Origin: Sulfurovum sp.
GTDB taxonomy: Bacteria > Campylobacterota > Campylobacteria > Campylobacterales > Sulfurovaceae
Length of the DNA: 64,000 bases
NCBI GenBank assembly: GCA_027068435.1
Contig: JAMOTA010000054.1
Coordinates: forward strand, 16,335 to 80,334
Direction: 5' to 3'
In this document: positions 18,531-27,898 of the stretch, piece by piece
How the letters are laid out: every line of letters begins with the position of its first letter
How positions within the stretch are numbered: position 1 is the stretch's first letter
Program-made: the position numbers and the translations under genes
Notes under the pieces: generated by a model
What the model was told of the DNA's origin: nothing
What the model saw: the letters and a program-made list of their open reading frames with translations, nothing else
Databases searched by the model: none

Positions 18531-18983
18531 TTAGAGTATATCTCTTATGACCATAGCGTAGTGTAAAACAAATAGGTTGAGAAAGAAAATAAGCATCGAC
18601 GAAGCACGAGAAATAAGGTTTTGTAAGTGTGTACGCTCTGTGTTATTTGTTTTTAGTGCTATAACAAAATGAATGATAGTCACAACAAGAAGTACCAAGA
18701 CCATCATAAGCTTAATACGTAGTGCATCTATCACTTCTGAATGGTAGTCTGTAAAAAGTAACTCTATCAACCCATAATCAGTAATCATGTAGGTACCTGT
18801 ACTAAGTAAGAACAGTAACGCCACCACTTCAAAATAACCAAAAATAGGACCAATATGCGGGTAAACTTCTTTTTGGGCTTTTTTATCTCTCATGGTAACA
18901 CCTAATGCAAACATAAAGATAGATCCACCTATCCATGCGATAGCCGCAAGAATATGCACATGTAATGCCCAACTTATACCCAT
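18531..18983 (-). CDS. CopD/DUF2269-like integral membrane protein
   Basis: Four TM helices, 'WALHVHILAAIAWIGGSIFMFAL' similar to CopD-like proteins. Confidence 0.6.
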   Translation of the reverse strand: MGISWALHVHILAAIAWIGGSIFMFALGVTMRDKKAQKEVYPHIGPIFGYFEVVALLFLLSTGTYMITDYGLIELLFTDYHSEVIDALRIKLMMVLVLLVVTIIHFVIALKTNNTERTHLQNLISRASSMLIFFLNLFVLHYAMVIRDIL

Positions 18984-20795
18984 CTAACTATCCAACTTTA
19001 AGACTGCCATAAATGCTTCTTGTGGTACTTGAACAGAACCAATAGACTTCATACGCTTTTTACCTGCTTTTTGTTTCTCTAAAAGCTTTCTTTTACGTGT
19101 AATATCTCCACCGTAACACTTAGCCGTAACATTTTTACCCATCGACTTAACTGTAGAACGAGCGATAACATTGTTACCGATACTCGCTTGAATAGCCACT
19201 TCGAAAAGTTGTCTTGGAATAAGCTCTTTAAGCTGTCCTACAAAAGCTAAACCTTTGGTTCTTGCTCTGTCTTCAGGTACTATAATAGAGAGTGCATCTA
19301 CCACATCTCCTGCTACTTTAATGTCAAGTTTTACAAGTTTTCCTTCTCTAAAGCCTATTGTTTCATAATCAAAAGAGGCATACCCTTTAGTGATAGATTT
19401 TAATTTATCGTAAAAATCCATAACTATCTCATTCATAGGAATATCGTACTCTAAAAGTACACGTGTTGCATTAAGATAATCCATCTTTATCTGAATACCA
19501 CGACGGTCGTTAAGTAGTTTAATCATATTGCCCAAGTACTCTTGAGGAAGTAAAATAGTTGCTTTAACATACGGCTCATAAATCTTAGATATTTTTTGAG
19601 GTTCTGGTAGTTCACTTGGATTTTGTATCTCTAACTCTTCACCATTAGTCTGTGTAACTCTATAGACAACTGTTGGTGCAGTAGCGATAAGCTCTAAGTT
19701 AAACTCGCGTTCCAAACGCTCCTTTATCACTTCCATGTGAAGCATACCTAAAAACCCTGTTCTAAACCCAGAACCTAAAGCTACAGAAGACTCAGGCTCA
19801 AAGCTCAAGGAAGAGTCGTTTAGTTTTAGTTTGTTAAGGGCATCTCTAAGGTCTTCAAACTTATCTGTCTCTATAGGGTAAATCCCTGCAAAAACGAAAG
19901 GCTTAGCAGGTTCAAAACCATCTATAATCTCTAAAGTAGGATTTTTAGAATCTGTAATTGTATCTCCAACTTGTAAAGAATCTACAGTTTTAAGCCCCAT
20001 TACTACGATACCAATTTCACCAGTTCTAATCTCATTTGTCTTAATAGGAGCAATAGGATTTGGGTACATTAAAGAGAGTACTTGATGGTCATCTTTTGTT
20101 CCCATAACTTTAAGCGTTTGCCCTTTTTCTATCTGTCCATCAAAGACACGTACTAGAGCCAAAGCACCTAAGTAGTTGTCAAACCATGAGTCATAGATTA
20201 ATGCTTTTAAAGGTGCATCTGCATCACCCACAGGTGCAGGGATACGCTCTACTATAGCATCTACAAGTTCAGGAACACCTAAACCTGTTTTAGCAGAGAC
20301 TAAACAGTGTTCTGTAGCATCTATTCCTATAGCCTCTTCAAGCTCGGTAAGTACTCTATCTGGATCAGCAGCAGGAAGGTCTATCTTATTTACTACAGGT
20401 AAAAGTTCAAGATCATTTTCTATGGCAATATAGACATTTGCAATAGTTTGAGCTTCAACACCTTGGGCAGCATCAACTATAAGCAATGCACCATCACTTG
20501 AAGCCAAAGAACGACTCACTTCATAAGAAAAATCAACATGCCCTGGTGTGTCTATAAGGTTAAGAATATAATGCTCTCCATCTTTTTCATAATCCAAACG
20601 TACTGATTGAGCTTTAATGGTAATACCACGCTCTTTTTCTATATCCATTGTATCCATAACTTGTGAAGACATTTGACGGTCTGAAACTGCCCCACACTCT
20701 TGTATAATACGGTCTGCTAATGTAGATTTACCATGGTCAATATGTGCGATAATAGAAAAATTTCTAATGTTTTTTTGAGGTACTGCTTTTGCCAA
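18984..20795 (-). CDS. lepA: Elongation factor 4 (LepA)
   Basis: '[19 protein letters not shown]', '[16 protein letters not shown]', '[13 protein letters not shown]', C-terminal '[25 protein letters not shown]'. Confidence 0.98.
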   Translation of the reverse strand: MAKAVPQKNIRNFSIIAHIDHGKSTLADRIIQECGAVSDRQMSSQVMDTMDIEKERGITIKAQSVRLDYEKDGEHYILNLIDTPGHVDFSYEVSRSLASSDGALLIVDAAQGVEAQTIANVYIAIENDLELLPVVNKIDLPAADPDRVLTELEEAIGIDATEHCLVSAKTGLGVPELVDAIVERIPAPVGDADAPLKALIYDSWFDNYLGALALVRVFDGQIEKGQTLKVMGTKDDHQVLSLMYPNPIAPIKTNEIRTGEIGIVVMGLKTVDSLQVGDTITDSKNPTLEIIDGFEPAKPFVFAGIYPIETDKFEDLRDALNKLKLNDSSLSFEPESSVALGSGFRTGFLGMLHMEVIKERLEREFNLELIATAPTVVYRVTQTNGEELEIQNPSELPEPQKISKIYEPYVKATILLPQEYLGNMIKLLNDRRGIQIKMDYLNATRVLLEYDIPMNEIVMDFYDKLKSITKGYASFDYETIGFREGKLVKLDIKVAGDVVDALSIIVPEDRARTKGLAFVGQLKELIPRQLFEVAIQASIGNNVIARSTVKSMGKNVTAKCYGGDITRKRKLLEKQKAGKKRMKSIGSVQVPQEAFMAVLKLDS

Positions 20796-20828
20796 TGTGT
20801 TTCCTTCTGTTTACATTTTATGCTATTA

Positions 20829-20858
20829 AAATGCAGAGTCGCCTAAGCGACTGCTTTA
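20829..20858 (-). terminator. Hairpin between prs and lepA
   Basis: AGTCGC-ctaa-GCGACT core with flanking complementary GCA/TGC and A/T runs. Confidence 0.45.
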
Positions 20859-20899
20859 ATGAATACTTTATTATTCTTAAGTTGGTTAAAAAACCGTGC

Positions 20900-21838
20900 T
20901 TACGTATTTGACTCAAAGAGTGAATTTACACTCTCATTGTTATGTACTCTTCGTATCACTTCTCCTAGCATTTTTGCAGTTGAAAGCATTTTTATTTTTT
21001 TAGATTTCTGTACAACTGGAATAGTATTGGCTACTACAAGTTCATCAAGTTCACCCTCTTCTATACGTTTAAATGCTGGACCTGAAAGTACAGGGTGCGT
21101 ACAACATGCCATAACAGAAGTTGCTCCAAGTTTTTTAAGTGCTGAAGCTGCTTTTACCATAGTACCTGCCGTATCTACCATGTCATCAATAAGGATAACA
21201 TCTTTACCATCTACATCACCAATAATATTCATCACTTCACTCTCATTGGCTTTTTCACGACGTTTATCTACGATTACCATATCTAAACCTAGTTTTTTAG
21301 CAAAATATCTAGCACGTGCAACACCACCAATATCTGGAGAAGCAATAATAGGGTTTTTAAAGTTTTTTGCTTTAATATAATCTATAAATAAGATAGCTCC
21401 ATAAAGGTTATCAACAGGAATATCAAAGAAACCTTGAATTTGAGAAGCGTGAAGATCTACTGTTACCATACGAGTGATACCTGATGTCTCCATAAGATTT
21501 GCTACAAGTTTTGCAGTAATTGGCACTCTAGGAGCAGCTTTTCTGTCTTGTCTCGCGTATCCATAGTAAGGAACAACTGCCGTGATAGACTTTGCAGAAG
21601 AGCGTTTCAATGCATCTGTCATAATTAGAAGTTCCATCAAGTTACCATTTGCAGGTGCAGAAGTAGGTTGAATAATAAAAACATCTTTACCACGTACAGA
21701 TTCTGCAATCTGAATATTGATTTCCCCATCTGAAAAACGGTTTATAGTTGCCTTTGAAAGAGGCATTTCAAGATAAGATGCTATCTCCTCAGAGAGTTCA
21801 GGGTTTGATGTACCAGAAAAAATCATATATCCACTCAT
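20900..21838 (-). CDS. prs: Ribose-phosphate pyrophosphokinase
   Basis: 'PYYGYARQDRK', 'VTVDLHASQIQGFF', 'VILIDDMVDTAGTM'. Confidence 0.97.
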   Translation of the reverse strand: MSGYMIFSGTSNPELSEEIASYLEMPLSKATINRFSDGEINIQIAESVRGKDVFIIQPTSAPANGNLMELLIMTDALKRSSAKSITAVVPYYGYARQDRKAAPRVPITAKLVANLMETSGITRMVTVDLHASQIQGFFDIPVDNLYGAILFIDYIKAKNFKNPIIASPDIGGVARARYFAKKLGLDMVIVDKRREKANESEVMNIIGDVDGKDVILIDDMVDTAGTMVKAASALKKLGATSVMACCTHPVLSGPAFKRIEEGELDELVVANTIPVVQKSKKIKMLSTAKMLGEVIRRVHNNESVNSLFESNT

Positions 21839-21991
21839 ATAATATACCTTTATATCTATTTATTACTATTGTGAAAAGTTACTTCACGTGATAGTTATTA
21901 TCGCGTATTTTACACAAAACATCATAAAAAGGTGATTTAAAGCTCCTCAGTACTACACTAATACAAAATTATTTATTGGATTTTATTTTTA

Positions 21992-22558
21992 ATGATAAGA
22001 AAAGCATTTAAGAAAAAACCTTCAGGCTCAAAGCTTGACAAGTTTATAGAAAAGTATAACCTACCTCGTGAATACCTTAGTATTAACAGAAAAAGCATAA
22101 GCAGAGGTGTATTGATAGGTCTTTTTTGGGGCTTTATACCCATGCCTATGCAGATGGTTGCAGTCATGGCTACAACACCTTTCATACGCTTCAATGTGCC
22201 TATTGCTATCTCTATGGTGTGGTTGAGTAATCCTCTTACCATGCCTCCGATGTACTATATGGAGTACCTTACTGGTAATTTTCTCTTGGGACAAACGGGT
22301 TTAACCAATATAGAGATAAGCATGGAGTGGTTTAGTGACCATTGGGATTCTATAGTCATACCTCTGTATTTGGGTGCATCTTTTTACTCTTTGGTCATCT
22401 CTTCTATCTTATATATGGTGATAAACAGACTATGGATATTTTCTGTCAATAAAGAGAAATCTGAAAAAAAACAACAAAGAGAGAAGATGAAAAAAAGAAA
22501 AACAAAGAAAAACAAGCTCTTCTCATTTAAAACATCTACAAATAATAAAATAAAATAA
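21992..22558 (+). CDS. DUF2062 domain membrane protein
   Basis: 'SRGVLIGLFWGFIPMPMQM', 'NVPIAISMVWLSNPLTMPPMYY'. Confidence 0.8.
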   Translation: MIRKAFKKKPSGSKLDKFIEKYNLPREYLSINRKSISRGVLIGLFWGFIPMPMQMVAVMATTPFIRFNVPIAISMVWLSNPLTMPPMYYMEYLTGNFLLGQTGLTNIEISMEWFSDHWDSIVIPLYLGASFYSLVISSILYMVINRLWIFSVNKEKSEKKQQREKMKKRKTKKNKLFSFKTSTNNKIK

Positions 22559-22571
22559 ATAAAGGCTCATT

Positions 22572-23498
22572 ATGTCAAAACATCCAACACTTTTAAAACA
22601 ATTTCGCTCTTTTTGCTTTCAAAATAACATTACTGACGTTGATAAAGCGGTTGAGTACTTCTGTGTCTTTGGTGGTATGGGATGGAAAATAGATGTCTCA
22701 AAGCCAGTTGATCAACTCATAGAAGAGAAAGTACTTAAAAATTACCGTTACATTCATGGTGATATTACTAAAATTACGCAAAGCAATAATACCTATCATG
22801 CCCTACTCACTGCCATAGCTACAGGAGATAGAAGAGAACACTCTGCCTTTAAAAAAGCCAATCTTAAAAGAGAAGAGGGAGAAGAGGCTATTGATACGCT
22901 TATTAAAAGTGAGTTGATACTCTTCGATAAATCGGTAGAAAAACCTATTAATGAGAATGATGCAAACTCTGATAAACTTCTTTTTACACAACCCTTTATG
23001 CGTTTTTGGTTCTCTTGTATCTCCCCTTACTACAAAGGTATTAGAGAAAATGACTACAAAGAGTTTAAGACGTATTGGAGTGAGCACAAGGCTACATTTG
23101 GACATCTTATCTACACTCAACTTGTTATGGAAGTTATAAAACAGAGTTTTAAAGAGGCACCAAAAGGTGGGTATATTGGAACTATTGGTGCCTATTGGGA
23201 TAAACATACACAGATAGATATATTGGCAAAGAGAAAGTCAGGTAAATTTGTGGCTGGGTTGTGTAAGTACTCTAAAGCAAAAGCAGGAAAAAGTGAACTC
23301 AGCAAACTAAAAGAGAAGTGCAAACAAGCAGAACTTGACGTAGAGATATTTGTTATCTTCTCTAAAAATAAGTTTTCTAGTGAGCTTAAAAAAGAGAAAT
23401 CTAACAATGTCATACTTCTCTCTATAAGAAATCTACAGATACTTTTAGCTGACCTTAGTGAAAAAGATCTTTTAGTTCATACCAATAAGCGTTATTAG
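22572..23498 (+). CDS. DUF234-type protein (C-terminal domain of archaeal-type DEXX-box ATPases) without the ATPase domain
   Basis: 'ANSDKLLFTQPFMRFWFSCISPYYKGI' and PD-(D/E)XK-like 'IGAYWDKHTQIDILAKRKSGKFVAGLCKYSKAKAG'; no P-loop. Confidence 0.65.
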   Translation: MSKHPTLLKQFRSFCFQNNITDVDKAVEYFCVFGGMGWKIDVSKPVDQLIEEKVLKNYRYIHGDITKITQSNNTYHALLTAIATGDRREHSAFKKANLKREEGEEAIDTLIKSELILFDKSVEKPINENDANSDKLLFTQPFMRFWFSCISPYYKGIRENDYKEFKTYWSEHKATFGHLIYTQLVMEVIKQSFKEAPKGGYIGTIGAYWDKHTQIDILAKRKSGKFVAGLCKYSKAKAGKSELSKLKEKCKQAELDVEIFVIFSKNKFSSELKKEKSNNVILLSIRNLQILLADLSEKDLLVHTNKRY

Positions 23499-24181
23499 TA
23501 ACTGTTGAGTAACTGAGCATTTAAAAGTTCTAACCTTTTTGGAGTGCCTATATCTAGCCACTCCCCCTCATAGAGTTCTCCTGTTACCTTACCCTCTTTC
23601 ATCGCTTTTCTAAGTAGTGGAGGTAATGCACTTTTTCCATAACTTACCCCTTCAAATAGTTTAGGAGAGTAGTAGCCTATGCCAGAGAATGTGTAAGCTC
23701 TCTTATCTACAACTTTATGCCCCTCTAAAGCAAAATCTCCATCAGGGTTGTGTTCTGGGTTAGGTACAAGAATTAAGTGTGCTAAAATGCCATCTGCTAA
23801 CTTTCTATGGTATTGAAACTCATAGCTTGTAAAGATATCTCCATTGACTACTAAAAAAGTTTCATCTCCAAGTAGTGGCAGAGCTTTGATAATGCCCCCT
23901 GCACTCTCTAACCCTCCCTCTTCTTGTTCATCTGAGTAACTTATCTTTACACCCCACTCAGAGCCATCGCCTAGGGTTTGAGGTATCTGATAACCCAAAT
24001 GTGCAATGTTGATAATAATTTCTCTAAAGTCATTATGTCCCAAGCGTTCTATGTGCCACACAATAAGAGGGATACCACCCACTTTAAGTAAGGGTTTAGG
24101 GGTAACATCAGTAAGGGGTCTCATTCTTGAGCCTAAACCAGCTGCGAGTATCATACATTTCATCTCTTCTCCTTTTTCCAT
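23495..24181 (-). CDS. murU: Sugar-1-phosphate nucleotidyltransferase, MurU-like
   Basis: 'MILAAGLGSRMRPLTDVTPKPLLKVGG', 'VNGDIFT', 'WLDIGTPKRLELLNA'; overlaps the AmgK-like gene. Confidence 0.8.
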   Translation of the reverse strand: MEKGEEMKCMILAAGLGSRMRPLTDVTPKPLLKVGGIPLIVWHIERLGHNDFREIIINIAHLGYQIPQTLGDGSEWGVKISYSDEQEEGGLESAGGIIKALPLLGDETFLVVNGDIFTSYEFQYHRKLADGILAHLILVPNPEHNPDGDFALEGHKVVDKRAYTFSGIGYYSPKLFEGVSYGKSALPPLLRKAMKEGKVTGELYEGEWLDIGTPKRLELLNAQLLNSY

Positions 24182-25122
24182 GTAGTAAGTAGAGTTACAA
24201 GGGCTTGTGTCTCTTTGTACTTAGATGCTGTCTCTATCACATACTTTAATGTTAGAGGAATATCTTTAAGATACCCATCTTTTCCATCACGTAAATGTAA
24301 CCTAGCAAAGATACCAAGCACCTTTATATGACGCTGTAAGCCCATAAAATCAAACCATTTTATAAAGGTTGCATCATCTACTTTAAGCCCTACACTCTCT
24401 TTATAATAGAGTGCTAACTTCTCTACCTCTTCTTTGTTCCACTCTAAGTAACAGTCTTTAAGTAAAGAGACTAAGTCATACGTTATAGCTCCCGCACGAG
24501 CATCTTGAAAGTCTATAACGCCTATGTTACCTTGAGAAGTTAGCATAATATTACGCGAATGAAAGTCACGATGAACAAACACCCCTTGAGGCTGTTGAAG
24601 AGCCACATGAGTAATGGATTGGAGTACATAGTTAAGTGTAGTCTCTTCTTCATCGTTTATGGGTATCTGTAAATACTTACCCAAATACCACTCTTGCATT
24701 AGTGCCATCTCAAAATGTAAAAACGCTGCATCGTATGGGAGTAACTCCTCTACCTCAGCCTTTTGCATCTTTACTATCTCGTCTATGGCTTTTTTATAGA
24801 GTGTGATATAGTTCTCTTTAGTTAACGTATCAAAATAATGCTCACTACCAAAATCTTCTAATATAAGATAACCTAAATTCATATCTTTTACCATAACACG
24901 CGGTATTTTTACCTCAACAGCAAAAAGCTTCTCTTGCATCTTGATAAATGGTAACATACTCTCTAAAAGTAGTGAAGAGTCCATCAGTACATAGGTTTGA
25001 CTATCTTTTCTTAACCTGTAGTAACTTCTAAAACTCGCATCTACAGAAGCTACCTCTACACTCCACTCACTCCAACCTATCTGCTTTAGCCACAGTTTTA
25101 TTTTATCTATATTTTGTACCAT
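24160..25122 (-). CDS. amgK: Aminoglycoside phosphotransferase-family sugar kinase, AmgK-like
   Basis: 'VFVHRDFHSRNIML...IGVIDFQDARAGAITYDLVSLLKDCY'; coupled to the MurU-like gene. Confidence 0.78.
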   Translation of the reverse strand: MVQNIDKIKLWLKQIGWSEWSVEVASVDASFRSYYRLRKDSQTYVLMDSSLLLESMLPFIKMQEKLFAVEVKIPRVMVKDMNLGYLILEDFGSEHYFDTLTKENYITLYKKAIDEIVKMQKAEVEELLPYDAAFLHFEMALMQEWYLGKYLQIPINDEEETTLNYVLQSITHVALQQPQGVFVHRDFHSRNIMLTSQGNIGVIDFQDARAGAITYDLVSLLKDCYLEWNKEEVEKLALYYKESVGLKVDDATFIKWFDFMGLQRHIKVLGIFARLHLRDGKDGYLKDIPLTLKYVIETASKYKETQALVTLLTTWKKEKR

Positions 25123-25132
25123 TTACTACCTC

Positions 25133-26587
25133 TTATTTTATCGCCATTAAGAGACGATACTCCTCTAAAGCAAAGTCATCTGTCATACCACTAATGTAGT
25201 CTATAATAAGACGTACTCTGTAGTACCACTCAAGTATGGTATAGTTTTCCCTATCTTCTTTCTCAAGGCACTTCACATCTTGACGGTAAGCTGCTATCTG
25301 TTTAGAGGAGACTCTTTTAATAAGACGCATAGAGATAAAACACTCTATCTTCTCCTCTCTCATTAAGGCTTCAAAGTCACTATGATTCAAAACTAAAAGG
25401 GGTTGATAGGTATCTAACAGTCCATTGATAATAGCATACCCTTGAAGGTCTAAAGTTTGTACATCTTTATGCTCATAAATATACTTTACTGAAATTCTTT
25501 GCAAAATCTCAACAGCTTTGTAGTACTTACTCTCTTTGTCATACTCCAAGAGTGCAGCGTTAAATGAACCGTTATAGATAGCTTCATGGTTTTGCATATA
25601 GATATCTACTACATGAAAGACCAATGAAGTCACAAGTTTTGCCCTAGTAAGTGCAAAAAACATACTAAATTGATAAGGTTCTTCATTCTCTTTAGCTTGT
25701 TGGTATCGTTCTTCTATCATCTCTAAAAGATAATGCTCATTCTCTTTTTCACACTCATGTTTTATAAGGTTATATACTTCATCTAAGCTCAATATACCTT
25801 TCTCTACTGAGTCCTCTAAGTCTGCTGTGAGATAAGAGATGTCATCGGCTGCTTCCATAATGTACGTAATAGGAAACCGATGCCCCTCTTCTACTTCTAA
25901 CTGCTCTTGAATCTTTTTGATTAGCTCTTTTTCACTGTAGTAAAAACCTGGTTTTTTCTTGAGGTAATCAAAGGCTTCACCTTTTTTAGGTTTATCTTCA
26001 AAAGCCCCTCTTGTGTATTTGAGAACGGCTAAGGTTTGGGTGTAAGAGAGGTTAAGTCTTTGGAGTTTAGTAATCACCCGAATAGCTTGGGCATTACCAT
26101 CATAGTTAGTAATATCTTTAGCGATAAGCTCTTTTAGATTTTTTGTCTCTGTAGTAGTTGCTGGAAATGCTTTTAAAATAGGTACAGCATACTTCTCTAC
26201 CCATCTGTTAATCGTCTGCTCTGCAAAGTGTCCAAAGGGTGGGTTTCCTATGTCATGGAGTAAACTTGTCATCTCAGAGGTAGAGACAAAAGCATTTTCA
26301 AGTGCTTCAAGTCCATACGATTCAAGACCATTCACCCCTTTCTCTTCCAACTTACTCAAGATACTTTTTGCAATAAAGCGTGCAGTTTGTGCCACTTCAA
26401 GTGAGTGTGTTAGCCTTGTACGGATAGAGGCATTGAGTTCAAGTGCAAAGACTTGTGTTCTTTTCTGTAAGCGTCTAAAAGCAGGAGAAGAGAGTACTCT
26501 TCCTCTGTCACTCTCAACAGAAATATCTATATGCTTTGAGGGGTAAAACTCTCTATCTAGTGTCAATTTTTTTCTATAGTCAAGCAT
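25133..26587 (-). CDS. dgt: dGTPase (deoxyguanosinetriphosphate triphosphohydrolase)
   Basis: HD-domain motifs 'RTRLTHSLEVAQTAR', 'LLHDIGNPPFGHFAE', 'EAADDISYLTADLEDS'. Confidence 0.92.
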   Translation of the reverse strand: MLDYRKKLTLDREFYPSKHIDISVESDRGRVLSSPAFRRLQKRTQVFALELNASIRTRLTHSLEVAQTARFIAKSILSKLEEKGVNGLESYGLEALENAFVSTSEMTSLLHDIGNPPFGHFAEQTINRWVEKYAVPILKAFPATTTETKNLKELIAKDITNYDGNAQAIRVITKLQRLNLSYTQTLAVLKYTRGAFEDKPKKGEAFDYLKKKPGFYYSEKELIKKIQEQLEVEEGHRFPITYIMEAADDISYLTADLEDSVEKGILSLDEVYNLIKHECEKENEHYLLEMIEERYQQAKENEEPYQFSMFFALTRAKLVTSLVFHVVDIYMQNHEAIYNGSFNAALLEYDKESKYYKAVEILQRISVKYIYEHKDVQTLDLQGYAIINGLLDTYQPLLVLNHSDFEALMREEKIECFISMRLIKRVSSKQIAAYRQDVKCLEKEDRENYTILEWYYRVRLIIDYISGMTDDFALEEYRLLMAIK

Positions 26588-26699
26588 CAGTAAACTCTTT
26601 TCATTTTTAGTCTATGGTACAGCAGACATTTTATAAAGTATTGTAACGTAAATTAGAAGTAAATCTATAAATTTTGGCTTTGAATGGTTATAATAAGGG

Positions 26700-27839
26700 A
26701 TGAATAAACTAAACGTAAAAAATTTACCATCGCCATGTTGGCTACTTGAAGAGGAGTTGCTCTTAAACAACCTTAAACAACTCCAGCAGATTAAAGAAGC
26801 AACAGGTGCGAAAATTCTTCTTGCTTTAAAAGGCTATGCATTGTGGAAGAGTTTTCCACTTATACAACCCTATCTTGATGGCTGTTGTGCTAGTGGAGTA
26901 CATGAGGCTATGTTAGCCAATGATACCTTTGCTAAAGAGGTACATACCTACTCGCCTGCTTTTAAAGAGGAAGAGATACAAAAGATAGCAGAGATTTCTC
27001 ATCATATAATCTTTAACTCCCCCTCACAGTTTAAACGCTTCGCCTCCCAAGCAAAAGCCATAAACCCTAAACTCTCTTTAGGCTTAAGGGTAAACCCTGA
27101 GTACTCTCAGTCACCTAAAGAGATTTATAACCCTTGTGGACTCTACTCAAGGTTAGGTACCACATTGGCAAATTTAGATACTTCTATTTTAGCAGAGTGT
27201 GAAGGTTTACATTTTCATGCTCTTTGTGAACAAGATAGTGATGCCTTAGAGAGTGTACTCAAAAACTTTGAAGAGAAGTTTGGAGAGTATATCTCTCAAA
27301 TGAAGTGGATTAACTTTGGAGGGGGTCATCATATTACCAAAAAAGGTTACAACACCAAAAAACTCATTTCACTCATAAAGCAATTTAAAGACAAATACAA
27401 TGTAGAGGTATATCTTGAACCTGGTGAAGCAGTAGGATGGGAAACAGGTAGTCTTATTAGTACCGTACTTGATATTGTCCATAATGGCATGGATATTGCT
27501 ATTTTAGATACTTCAGCAGAGGCACACATGCCAGATACTATCATCATGCCTTACCGTTCAGAAGTACGAAATGCAGGCGTAGCAGGAGAGAAAGCCCACA
27601 CCTACCGTTTAGCAGGAAACACTTGTCTAGCAGGAGATATTATGGGTGATTACAGTTTTGATAGCCCATTAAACATAGGAGACAAAGTCATCTTTGAAGA
27701 TCAGATGCACTACACTATGGTAAAAGCTACCACATTTAACGGTATCAAACTACCTAGTATAGCCATAAAAAGAGTCAATGGAGCAGTTGAGATACTCCGT
27801 CAATTTGAGTATGAAGACTTTAAACTAAGACTCTCTTAA
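26700..27839 (+). CDS. nspC: Carboxynorspermidine decarboxylase
   Basis: 'SPCWLLEEELLLNNL', 'ILLALKGYALW', 'YLEPGEAVGWETGSL', 'DTSAEAHMPDTI'. Confidence 0.93.
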   Translation: MNKLNVKNLPSPCWLLEEELLLNNLKQLQQIKEATGAKILLALKGYALWKSFPLIQPYLDGCCASGVHEAMLANDTFAKEVHTYSPAFKEEEIQKIAEISHHIIFNSPSQFKRFASQAKAINPKLSLGLRVNPEYSQSPKEIYNPCGLYSRLGTTLANLDTSILAECEGLHFHALCEQDSDALESVLKNFEEKFGEYISQMKWINFGGGHHITKKGYNTKKLISLIKQFKDKYNVEVYLEPGEAVGWETGSLISTVLDIVHNGMDIAILDTSAEAHMPDTIIMPYRSEVRNAGVAGEKAHTYRLAGNTCLAGDIMGDYSFDSPLNIGDKVIFEDQMHYTMVKATTFNGIKLPSIAIKRVNGAVEILRQFEYEDFKLRLS

Positions 27840-27898
27840 TGGTAAATTACATCTATGGAAGCTATAATACATACAATAATAACTAGACAAGGATTCAA

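Noticed and set aside
20859-21380. 173-aa plus-strand ORF opposite prs (and similar antisense ORFs at 33316-33765, 35010-35366, 45707-46084, 52925-53317, 58694-59053)
   Set aside because: Ser/Leu/Phe-rich shadow frames antisense to well-supported genes; no recognisable motifs.
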